Part shown: piece after piece, positions 49,660 to 57,726 of the stretch
How positions within the stretch are numbered: the first letter of the stretch is position 1
Layout: each line of letters starts with the position of its first letter
From: Nitrincola alkalisediminis
Lineage (GTDB): Bacteria > Pseudomonadota > Gammaproteobacteria > Pseudomonadales > Balneatricaceae
Direction of reading: 5' to 3'
Length of the DNA: 64,000 nt
NCBI RefSeq assembly: GCF_009821115.1
Contig: NZ_VYTY01000014.1
Location: 21,353 to 85,352, forward strand
Position numbers and translations under genes: made by a program
The notes under the pieces: generated by a model
What the model saw: the letters and a program-made list of their open reading frames with translations, nothing else
The model's database searches: none
Told to the model about the DNA's origin: nothing

Positions 49660-50420
49660 AAAATAATGATTTGCATCAATACAACCAAAATTTGAATACA
49701 ACAAGGCCGCTTTGGGTGAAAAATCCCAATTCAAAGACTAACGAACTATGGGTCTTGGTAAAGAAATTCTTGCTTTTTTTTATTATATCTCACTCAATAG
49801 TTATATTGATAAGCCTGACGTTGGGGTTGAAGCATTCTCTAACCTTATTCTATTTCAGCTTGACAGTGTTGGTACCGACAGCCGTTCTAACGTCTGCTAT
49901 TATTCAGTCCAAACGAGCAGAACCTGATGATTTACTAGAGATTAATCTAGCAACTTGGCTGTTTAGAGTATTTGTGATGTTTGGAGCAAATATTGCCCTT
50001 ATTGTTTCAACCGCCTTTGATATTTTTCCCCTTATATTCAGCGCACTTCTTATTGCCTGTGTAGTTATAGAGTTGATGGCCTACCTGACCTATCGTTCCT
50101 ATTCTGATGACATGATTCGAGAGATCATCGAAGAAAGAAAAATGTTCTCCCCTGTCAATGAGAACAAAGAGTTCTGGTTTTTAAATAGAGGGGGAGATGT
50201 AGGATCAGATCGCTTATTTATCAAAGGCAAGTGGCACCTACGTTTATTATATGTTTTAGCTTACATTGCTCCTTTTGGTGTGCTTAGTGGCGGTAAAGCC
50301 ATTGGTGCCTATCTAGTGGCTTTTGCTGCGATTGCGATTTATTTTATGGCTCATGGACTATTTACCGGCTATTACGTCACTCGTCGTGGTCTGCAGATGC
50401 GGTTGGAAGGAAAGCTCTGA
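49656..50420 (+). CDS. Putative immunity membrane protein 2
   Basis: 254 residues, same six-helix layout as immunity 1 but the most diverged of the three, mainly in the N-terminal half (NNDLHQYNQNLNTTRPLWVK) and in the last helix pair. The central loop SYSDDMIREIIEERKM and the C-terminus YYVTRRGLQMRLEGKL are kept. ATGA overlap with orphan module 2 marks it as that module's partner. Confidence 0.6.
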   Translation: MKNNDLHQYNQNLNTTRPLWVKNPNSKTNELWVLVKKFLLFFIISHSIVILISLTLGLKHSLTLFYFSLTVLVPTAVLTSAIIQSKRAEPDDLLEINLATWLFRVFVMFGANIALIVSTAFDIFPLIFSALLIACVVIELMAYLTYRSYSDDMIREIIEERKMFSPVNENKEFWFLNRGGDVGSDRLFIKGKWHLRLLYVLAYIAPFGVLSGGKAIGAYLVAFAAIAIYFMAHGLFTGYYVTRRGLQMRLEGKL

Positions 50421-50427
50421 TACCAGG

Positions 50428-51105
50428 ATGCAAAGCGAAATGGCTATAGCCTGTCACCAACTCTTACGCGAAGGCAATAATCGTCGTTTTTTGCGGGAAA
50501 TGGCGGGTAGTAAATTGACGATAAAACGCTTAAAAAATGGAACGCGCGTACTTGCCTTTCAAGGCAACTGGCATAAAGCGATGTTGTGGCACAGGCCTCA
50601 TCTACAATATGGAGCCGCGGGCATGGGACGACTACAGGTGACGTCTATGTCAGTCGCATTACAGGGTGTTGGCCCTAATGTATCTCAAGCGGTAAGAGGC
50701 TTAGCTTCACGAGGCGGGGCATTAGGTATTTTGTTTGTATGTACTATGGATGTTACTGAATGGCTTAGCTCGGATAAAGAAGGAAAAGAGCTAGATGAGT
50801 TACTTGTCTCGTTAGGCTTTTCGCTGGGTGCAGTAGTGGTTGCAACGGTTGTGGGGATGGCGTTGACGTCACTCATGGTCGTCGGCATGGCAGCAGCTGG
50901 TGTTGCACTTGCACCTATGGCAATAGCAGTAGCAGGTTTTTTTATTGTTGCCGCTGTAGGTGCAGTAATGGGGTACGTAATAAATACATCTGGTGTTAAA
51001 GATAAGGCGCTTAAAGCTTTTCGTGAATGGAGTGCAAACACAACCATTAACCAACCTGACTTTCAGAATTCTGACTTGTATCAGGGAATGATGGTGGCGC
51101 CATGA
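50428..51105 (+). CDS. Orphan toxin C-terminal module 3
   Basis: About 225 residues from ATG 50428. It is nearly identical to the effector C-terminus up to VVVATVVGMA, then differs through the hydrophobic block (LTSLMVVGMAAAGVALAPM), and becomes identical again from about KALKAFREWSANTTINQPDF. It starts 7 nt after immunity 2, has no N-terminal delivery region, and overlaps immunity 3 by ATGA. Same interpretation as module 2. Confidence 0.6.
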   Translation: MQSEMAIACHQLLREGNNRRFLREMAGSKLTIKRLKNGTRVLAFQGNWHKAMLWHRPHLQYGAAGMGRLQVTSMSVALQGVGPNVSQAVRGLASRGGALGILFVCTMDVTEWLSSDKEGKELDELLVSLGFSLGAVVVATVVGMALTSLMVVGMAAAGVALAPMAIAVAGFFIVAAVGAVMGYVINTSGVKDKALKAFREWSANTTINQPDFQNSDLYQGMMVAP

Positions 51106-51869
51106 AGATTAATCAAGAATATGATCACCCCCTCGAAAGTACGGGTGCTGATAGAGCACGCTGGGTAGAAAATCCAAATCCTGAGTATGCTGGTTTATGG
51201 GTAGTGGTAAAGTTTTTTTTAGCTATTTTTCTAGCGTTTCACTCAATTCCCCTTTTGTTCAGTTTAATTTTAGGGTTAACGCATCCACTGACACTATTTA
51301 ATATTGGATTGTTATTTTTTGTTCCTACTATTGTTTTAGTGTCGGCTATTTTTAGGTCTAAGGGAGAAGAACCTGATGACTTGTATATAAGTAACCTAAG
51401 TGCTTGGATGTTACGTTTACTAATTGCTTTTGGCGCAAATATCGCAATCACTATATCAATCGATCTTGGTGCTTTTCCTTTTATATTCAGCGCACTTTTA
51501 ATCTCATGTATCGTCATTGAGCTATTAGCTTACCTGACCTATCGTTCATATTCTGATGACATGATTCGAGAAATAATCGAAGAGAGAAAAATGCTTTCAC
51601 CTGTGAATGAAAATAATGAATTCTGGTTCTTAACCAGAGGGGGCGATGTAGGCTCAGAACGATTATTAATTAAAGGAAAATGGCATCTACGTTTATTCTA
51701 TGCTGTGGTTTATATAACTCCATTTGTATTTATTAGTGGAGGTAAAGTAAACAGTGCTTTCATTTTGACTTTCATCACGATAGCTGTCTATATAATTTTT
51801 CATGGTGTTTTTACAGGCTATTACGTTACTCGCCGTGGTCTGCAGATGCGGTTGGAAGGAAAGCTCTGA
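51102..51869 (+). CDS. Putative immunity membrane protein 3
   Basis: 255 residues, six predicted helices. It shares residues about 141-255 exactly with immunity 1; in DNA only about two differences were seen in the last 330 bp. The N-terminal half has scattered substitutions concentrated in helices 1-4. Paired with orphan module 3 by ATGA overlap. Confidence 0.6.
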   Translation: MKINQEYDHPLESTGADRARWVENPNPEYAGLWVVVKFFLAIFLAFHSIPLLFSLILGLTHPLTLFNIGLLFFVPTIVLVSAIFRSKGEEPDDLYISNLSAWMLRLLIAFGANIAITISIDLGAFPFIFSALLISCIVIELLAYLTYRSYSDDMIREIIEERKMLSPVNENNEFWFLTRGGDVGSERLLIKGKWHLRLFYAVVYITPFVFISGGKVNSAFILTFITIAVYIIFHGVFTGYYVTRRGLQMRLEGKL

Positions 51870-52080
51870 GGTGAGGTTGCAAAACGGAGTAGCGATCGGC
51901 TATCAGCAGATGTTACGCGAAGGCAACAATCGTCGCTTTTTGCAGGAAATGGCGGGTCGAAAACTTACCCAGAAGTCAATGAAAACATGAATTCAGGTTT
52001 TTTAATCGAGGCGGGGATGTCGGATCAGATCACTTTGACTGTAAAACGCCTAAAAAAGGTACTATCTTCATCTGATGCTG
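51870..52080 (+). pseudogene. Scrambled remnant of a fourth toxin/immunity cassette
   Basis: After immunity 3, 51895-51970 matches the start of the toxin module (AIGYQQMLREGNNRRFLQEMAG). It then switches directly to an immunity fragment (51975-52036, coding for the VNEN...F.NRGGDVGSD loop, with a frame change). It then appears to return to toxin sequence (about 52033-52062, resembling the LTIKRLKNGT region). The result is a broken mosaic with no useful frame. The rest of the gap to 52192 holds the thiolase leader. Confidence 0.65.
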
Positions 52081-52192
52081 AACTATATTGTCATCTATAC
52101 TGGAGTCTTCTGTTATTGCAGCAAACGCTGCGTCAAGGGATGCTAATAGCCAAATTAGCCGTCAGTTTTACAGAAAATAAAAAGGTAATGTT

Positions 52193-53380
52193 ATGGCGAA
52201 GCAGGATATTTATGTCGTCTCAGCCGTCAGAACGGCAATCGGTGCGTTTGGTGGTGGGTTGAAAGACCAAGCACCGGTTGAGTTAGCGGGAAAAGTGGTT
52301 GCGGAGGCGATTGCCCGTGCTGGTATTGAACCGGAGCACATAGGCCACAGTGTTTTTGGAAATGTTGTGCCAACCGAACGCCGTGATTTGTATATGGCAC
52401 GTGTGGCGGCCTTGCTGGGTGGTTTACCAGCAACAACCCCTGCACTCACTGTCAACCGTCTATGTGGCAGTGGTTTGCAAGCCATCATCTCAGCGGCACA
52501 GCAACTTGAGTTAGGCGTCTGCCAAGCGGCCGTTGCAGGTGGTGCCGAGTCCATGAGCCGAACCAATTATTGGATGCCGGCTGCGCGCTGGGGACAGCGT
52601 ATGGGTGATGGCGCGGTGTTGGACTCGATGGTCGGTGCGCTCACCTGTCCGATTGAAAACGTTCACATGGGCATAACCGCTGAAAATATTGCTGAAAAGT
52701 GGAACATCAGTCGCGAAGATCAAGATTTGCTGGCCATGCAAAGCCATCAGCGTGCACAAGCGGCCGTTGAAGCGGGACACTTTAACGAGCAGATTCTGCC
52801 CATCCTTATTAAAGGACGCAAAGGCGATGTTGTCTTTGATCAGGATGAACATATCCGGATGAATTGCACGCTAGAGGATATGGCGAAGCTAAAGCCTGTC
52901 TTTAAAAAAGATGGCAGCGTGACGGCTGGTAATGCATCGGGTTTGAATGATGCAGCTGCCGCGCTGGTCTTAGCAACTTCAGCCGAGGTTGAGCGTTCAG
53001 GATTGAAGCCAATCGCTCGACTCGTTTCCTATGCCTTTGCTGGTGTTGAGCCTAAGTATATGGGCATAGGCCCTGTTCCTGCGGTGAAAAAGCTGCTGGA
53101 TAACACTGAGCTAGAGGTTGGAGACATCGACCTTTGGGAGATTAATGAAGCCTTTGCCGCGCAGGCGCTGGCTGTTGTCCGGGATTTAAATCTCCCGAAC
53201 GAGCGTGTTAACCCAAACGGCAGTGGGATTTCTCTGGGACACCCAATTGGTGCGACAGGGGCCGTCATTACGGTTAAGGCGTTGTATGAGTTGCAGCGGA
53301 TTAAAGGACGTTATGCTGTTGTGACCATGTGCATCGGTGGTGGGCAAGGAATCGCCGCTTTATTTGAGCGAGTCGAATAG
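52193..53380 (+). CDS. Acetyl-CoA acyltransferase (beta-ketothiolase)
   Basis: 395 residues, the size of biosynthetic/BktB-type thiolases. Nucleophilic Cys in TVNRLCGSGLQAIISAAQ, active-site His in GHPIGATGAVI and the C-terminal Cys in MCIGGGQGIA. It cleaves or forms beta-ketoacyl-CoA. The start follows AAAGGTAA. It opens the acyl-CoA metabolism region just right of the effector island; no fadB-type partner is adjacent. Confidence 0.93.
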   Translation: MAKQDIYVVSAVRTAIGAFGGGLKDQAPVELAGKVVAEAIARAGIEPEHIGHSVFGNVVPTERRDLYMARVAALLGGLPATTPALTVNRLCGSGLQAIISAAQQLELGVCQAAVAGGAESMSRTNYWMPAARWGQRMGDGAVLDSMVGALTCPIENVHMGITAENIAEKWNISREDQDLLAMQSHQRAQAAVEAGHFNEQILPILIKGRKGDVVFDQDEHIRMNCTLEDMAKLKPVFKKDGSVTAGNASGLNDAAAALVLATSAEVERSGLKPIARLVSYAFAGVEPKYMGIGPVPAVKKLLDNTELEVGDIDLWEINEAFAAQALAVVRDLNLPNERVNPNGSGISLGHPIGATGAVITVKALYELQRIKGRYAVVTMCIGGGQGIAALFERVE

Positions 53381-53416
53381 GCTCGTTTTTCCAATCTGAA
53401 CAACAAGAACAATCAG

Positions 53417-54514
53417 ATGACCAAACATACATTATGCGCGTTCGTTATGGCCAGCAGTCTATTTGGGTTGCTGCCTTTTTCTTCTCAAGCGGGTTTGCCC
53501 GACCGTCTTGAGCAGCCTGCATCGCACTCCGATGCCGCCAAGAGCGTTATGTTGCTTGATATTGCGCGCTCTGGAGAGAATCTAGTGGCCGTTGGCGATT
53601 TGGGCGTCATTTTAATCTCCGTTAATGAAGGGCGTGATTGGCAGCAGGTGAGCAGCCCTGTCAGTACGTTGCTAACAGCGGTGTTTTTCCAAGAGGATCA
53701 AGGGTGGGTCACCGGACACGACGGTGTGTTGTTGACCTCGAAAGATGCTGGGTTAACTTGGGAGAAAGTCTTAGATGGGCATACGATCAATGCCCTATTG
53801 GTTGAGGATGCTCAGAGCAAGCTCGAGTCATTGCAAGCCGACGCCTATGCTGATGCCATGGATATCGAAGACGCCGAATTTGATCTGGAAGATGCCGAAG
53901 TGGCAATGGAAGAAGGCCCAGTGAACCCTTTGCTTGATGTTCTATTTACCTCATCACAAACAGGGGTTGTTGTCGGTGCCTATGGTTTGGCGTTATCCAC
54001 TGTCGATGGTGGCCAGACTTGGACGTCTTTTGCGGATCGCTTGCCGAATCCTGATCGACTGCATTTAAATGCTTTGCTGCAAGCGGATGATCAATTGTAC
54101 ATAGCAGGGGAGGCAGGGTTGCTGTTGAAGTCCTACGATCAGGGCCAATCATGGCAGAGTTTGCCTTCTCCTTATGATGGGTCTTTTTTTGCCTTGGCTC
54201 AGCATCAGGATGAATTGCTGGCTTTAGGGCTCAGGGGGAATTTATTCCGCAGTCTTGACGCAGGCTACGAATGGCATCCTGTGCACGTCGAGCCGACGGT
54301 CAGTTTCCTTGGAGCACAGAGCCATTCGGGTCTTTTAGCGATCACGGGGCTGGGTGGCACGCTTTTGTTGGGACCGGACTCAAATCAATTACTTACGCAG
54401 CCTTTAAATACTCGTCGACATTTCAATTCGGTTATTGCTACGGAGCAAGGGTGGATTCTTGTGGGTGAGCAGGGGGTGTTTTTGTCGAATCGCGCTAAGG
54501 AGTTAGCACAATGA
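53417..54514 (+). CDS. Exported YCF48/BNR-repeat protein
   Basis: 365 residues. N-terminal signal peptide (LCAFVMASSLFGLLPFSSQA) then beta-propeller repeats of the YCF48/HCF136 type, seen as recurring GEAGLLLKSYDQGQSWQ- and GVLLTSKDAGLTWEK-like units. A short acidic insertion lies mid-protein (AMDIEDAEFDLEDAEVAME). It overlaps the RND gene by ATGA; this pair is found together in many proteobacteria. Probably a periplasmic partner of the RND protein. Substrate unknown. Confidence 0.82.
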   Translation: MTKHTLCAFVMASSLFGLLPFSSQAGLPDRLEQPASHSDAAKSVMLLDIARSGENLVAVGDLGVILISVNEGRDWQQVSSPVSTLLTAVFFQEDQGWVTGHDGVLLTSKDAGLTWEKVLDGHTINALLVEDAQSKLESLQADAYADAMDIEDAEFDLEDAEVAMEEGPVNPLLDVLFTSSQTGVVVGAYGLALSTVDGGQTWTSFADRLPNPDRLHLNALLQADDQLYIAGEAGLLLKSYDQGQSWQSLPSPYDGSFFALAQHQDELLALGLRGNLFRSLDAGYEWHPVHVEPTVSFLGAQSHSGLLAITGLGGTLLLGPDSNQLLTQPLNTRRHFNSVIATEQGWILVGEQGVFLSNRAKELAQ

Positions 54515-56889
54515 GTCGTTTTACAGACGTGCTTTTGTTGCCTATTAAAGGGTCTGAACAGTTGGCTGAGCGGGTGCTATTCCATCACCGTTTAAAAGTC
54601 CTGCTTGTGTTTGCATTGATTACCCTGATCTTGACCTGGCAAGCCATTCAGATTCGGCCGGATGCCAGTTTCGTAAAAATGATACCTGCAAGTCATCCCT
54701 ATGTTGAAAATTACCTAACCTATCAAGACGATTTGTCGGGTCTTGGCAATAGCGTACGCGTGGCGGTTGCCAATCAACAGGGGGATATCTTTGATGCGGA
54801 ATTCCAGGCTGTATTGCAGCGTGTGACAGACGAGCTCTTTTTCATTCCAGGTGTAGATCGAGCAGCGCTTCAGTCGATTTGGACGCCCAATGTGCGTTGG
54901 ACGGAAGTGACAGAGGAAGGATTTGTCGGTGGTCCAGTTATCCCGCCGGATTACGACGGCTCTCTCGAAAGCCTGCAAGAACTACGGCTAAATGTGTTGC
55001 GCTCAGGGCAAGTGGGTCGTTTGGTTGCCAACGATTTCCGTTCAGCGATTGTTGAGGTGCCTCTGTTTGATTTTGATCCTGAAAGCGGTGACCGTCTGGA
55101 TTATCGAGCGCTGTCTGAACGTTTGGAAACGCTCGTTAGAGACCAATATCAGACGGAGCAGGTGACGATACATATCACTGGCTTTGCCAAAATTGTCGGT
55201 GATTTGATTGAGGGAGCGTATCAGGTTGCGGTGTTTTTTGCCTTGGCGATAGTGATTACCTTGGTGTTACTTTACCTCTATTCGAGAAGCATTAACGGCA
55301 CCATCGTTCCGTTGATTTGCTCGTTAATTGCCGTTATTTGGCAGTTGGGTTTACTGAATGCCTTAGGGTACGGCATCGACCCGTATTCCATGCTGGTTCC
55401 GTTTTTGGTGTTTGCCATTGCCGTGAGTCATGGTGTGCAGATCGTCAACTCCATACGCTTAGAAAGTCTTAAAAACCCAGATAAATGGCATGCGGCACGC
55501 AGCGCATTCCGAATTCTATACATTCCTGGCTTAACCGCGCTGGTTTCCGACGGCATTGGCTTCTTTACCTTGATGGTCATTGATATTCAGGTGATACAGG
55601 AGCTGGCCGTTGCTGCATCCTTGGGTGTTGCTGTCATTATTTTGACCAACTTATTGCTGTTGCCCTTGTTGATGTCCTATGTAGGAGTGGGGGGGCGCGC
55701 GATTGAATATGCCCAACAACAGTCTGATAAGGGGGCTGAGCGTTGGAGAGTGTTGACGTGGTTTACCACTCGAAAAGGTGCTGTGTTGGCGTTAAGTGTT
55801 GCAGTGGTTTTGACAGTGGTCGGGCTTTATGCCGCTCGAGATCTTCAGATTGGTGATCTAGATAAAGGTGCACCAGAGTTGCGGGCAGACTCTCGTTATA
55901 ATCTCGATAATGCCTTCATTACCGATAACTACTCGACCTCAAGCGATGTGTTTGTCGTCATGGCGGTTACTGCGCCTGAGCAATGCAGTCGTTTTGAAAC
56001 CTTGTCTTCCGTCGAGCGTTTCCAGCACCATATGCAATCTGTTCCGGGTGTACAGTCCAGTATCTCTTTGGCCGATTTGTCAAAGCGGATTACCTCTGGT
56101 TTGAATGAAGGAAATCCGAAATGGCGCTCCGTCAGTCGTAATCAATTTGTGATTAATGCATCCTTGGCCTACGTGCCCGGTGGTCTGATGAATGCCGATT
56201 GTTCATTGCTGCCCGTGATTATTTTCTTGGATGATCACAAAGCCCATACCTTGCAGGAGGTGAGTGCTGCCGCACAGGCGTTTGCAGACACCTATAATGA
56301 TGAGTCACTTCAATATGTTTTGGCGGCAGGAAATGCAGGTTTTGAAGCGGCCACCAATCAAGTTATCGCCCGTGCACAGTACGAGATGTTGGCTTGGGTC
56401 TATGGTGTTGTCAGTCTTTTGTGTTTGCTGACATTCCGTTCGGTTAAGACCGTATTGTGCATTATATTGCCTTTAGCCCTCACCTCGCTGCTTTGTCAGG
56501 CCTTAATGGCACAGCTTGGAATTGGCGTTAAGGTGGCAACCTTGCCTGTGATTGCTTTGGGGGTCGGTATAGGCGTTGATTATGGCATCTATATTTATTC
56601 GCGCCTTAGCAGCTACTTAGCGAATGGCATGAATTTAACAGATGCGTATTTCGAGACCTTGAAGACCACTGGAAAGCCCGTGGCCTTTACTGGGCTAACG
56701 CTGGCGATTGGGGTAGTGCTTTGGGTGTTCTCACCGATTAAATTCCAAGCCGATATGGGGATTCTGCTCACCTTTATGTTCTTATGGAATATGCTGGGTG
56801 CGCTTATCCTGCTGCCCGCTTTGACGGCGTTGTTAAAGCCGCATCCAGCCTTGACCTCTGGGCCTGAGGTCTACGACTCGCCACGATAA
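54511..56889 (+). CDS. RND/MMPL-family transporter
   Basis: 792 residues, with two repeated halves each made of one helix, a large periplasmic loop and five more helices. Halves begin at about 27 (LLVFALITLILTWQAIQI) and about 415. MMPL-like features include SMLVPFLVFAIAVSHGVQIVN and LPVIALGVGIGVDYGIYIYS with the membrane Asp. This hydrophobe-exporter-like branch often sits with lipid or hydrocarbon genes. With the YCF48 protein and acyl-CoA genes, a role moving a lipid-like compound is likely. Confidence 0.87.
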   Translation: MSRFTDVLLLPIKGSEQLAERVLFHHRLKVLLVFALITLILTWQAIQIRPDASFVKMIPASHPYVENYLTYQDDLSGLGNSVRVAVANQQGDIFDAEFQAVLQRVTDELFFIPGVDRAALQSIWTPNVRWTEVTEEGFVGGPVIPPDYDGSLESLQELRLNVLRSGQVGRLVANDFRSAIVEVPLFDFDPESGDRLDYRALSERLETLVRDQYQTEQVTIHITGFAKIVGDLIEGAYQVAVFFALAIVITLVLLYLYSRSINGTIVPLICSLIAVIWQLGLLNALGYGIDPYSMLVPFLVFAIAVSHGVQIVNSIRLESLKNPDKWHAARSAFRILYIPGLTALVSDGIGFFTLMVIDIQVIQELAVAASLGVAVIILTNLLLLPLLMSYVGVGGRAIEYAQQQSDKGAERWRVLTWFTTRKGAVLALSVAVVLTVVGLYAARDLQIGDLDKGAPELRADSRYNLDNAFITDNYSTSSDVFVVMAVTAPEQCSRFETLSSVERFQHHMQSVPGVQSSISLADLSKRITSGLNEGNPKWRSVSRNQFVINASLAYVPGGLMNADCSLLPVIIFLDDHKAHTLQEVSAAAQAFADTYNDESLQYVLAAGNAGFEAATNQVIARAQYEMLAWVYGVVSLLCLLTFRSVKTVLCIILPLALTSLLCQALMAQLGIGVKVATLPVIALGVGIGVDYGIYIYSRLSSYLANGMNLTDAYFETLKTTGKPVAFTGLTLAIGVVLWVFSPIKFQADMGILLTFMFLWNMLGALILLPALTALLKPHPALTSGPEVYDSPR

Positions 56890-56984
56890 ATACGCGTGTA
56901 AATTGCCAAGGATGGCACCTGTCCAAAGGGGAGTTCGGCCTGTTACACTTCCATCCTAAGATCAAAATTATCAAGGAGTGGAAC

Positions 56985-57557
56985 ATGAAACAGTGGCTAG
57001 TCAGTGCGTTTGCGGTATGCATGCTTTTGGCGTTTGGGTCGGCATCGGCGCAAATGACCACCTTAGATCCTCAGTCAATTGACGCCTATCTCAATAGTTT
57101 GCCGAAAGTGGAAGCGCTAGGGCGCAAATTGGAAAATCAAGGTAAAGGAGATGCGTGGCTTAAAGAGGTGACTCCTGAGATAGGACAAAACTTCAATCCT
57201 CACCAGCAGGGTGTTGCCCTACTTAGTCAAGAAGAGCCGAGTGCTTATCAAGAGTTAACTCAGATTACGCGTCAGCACAGCTTTACCAGCGCAGAGCGTT
57301 GGGCTGAGGTCGGAGACCGAATTATTCTAGCCTACGGTGCATTAAAAGCGGAATCTGAGAGCCCCGAGATGTTTGCTATGGCCGCTGAGTTTGACAGTGT
57401 CAATCCTCAAATGCTACAGATGTTGCCGCCTGAAATACGTCAGCAGGTTGAGCAAGCCATGTTAATTGTACGTGCGTTTGCACAGGTATCTGATTCCGAC
57501 AAACAGCAGGTTCGCCCTTTTTTGTCACGTATAGATACCGTCCTTTCACAATACTAA
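56985..57557 (+). CDS. Exported protein of unknown function
   Basis: 190 residues. A clear signal peptide (LVSAFAVCMLLAFGSASA) is followed by a mainly helical mature protein with no motif I recognise. AAGGAG lies 6 nt before ATG. It stands between the RND gene and the acyl-CoA dehydrogenase gene, with its own 95-bp leader, so it may be a separate unit. Confidence 0.8.
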   Translation: MKQWLVSAFAVCMLLAFGSASAQMTTLDPQSIDAYLNSLPKVEALGRKLENQGKGDAWLKEVTPEIGQNFNPHQQGVALLSQEEPSAYQELTQITRQHSFTSAERWAEVGDRIILAYGALKAESESPEMFAMAAEFDSVNPQMLQMLPPEIRQQVEQAMLIVRAFAQVSDSDKQQVRPFLSRIDTVLSQY

Positions 57558-57726
57558 CTCCAATATTAGGGCCTTTATTCAACACATGAGTTAAACCCAA
57601 GCCAGGCTTAGAGCATATTTGTCACTAAATCTGGCAGCTTTTGTTATTGGTACTTTTGGATAATTCGTCCATGCTTAATACCAAGTACAGACGTACACAA
57701 TAACGATAAAAGTGAGGTTGCAAATC

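Larger units (their letters stand above)
47566..51869 (+). repeat. Three tandem toxin-C-terminus/immunity cassettes
   Basis: Cassette 1 is 47566-48986 (toxin tip part of the full effector plus immunity 1), cassette 2 is about 49016-50420, cassette 3 is about 50450-51869. Each spans about 1.4 kb. Unit ends share the starts GCGAAGGCAA(C/T)AATCGTCG and the immunity 3' end GGTTGGAAGGAAAGCTCTGA. Cassettes 1 and 3 are near-identical over the immunity 3' third and parts of the toxin; cassette 2 is more diverged. A fourth partial copy follows at 51870. Confidence 0.9.

Noticed and set aside
47566..51869. Possible CRISPR or insertion-sequence array
   Set aside because: Repeats are about 1.4 kb and coding, with no short spaced repeats, transposase or terminal inverted repeats.
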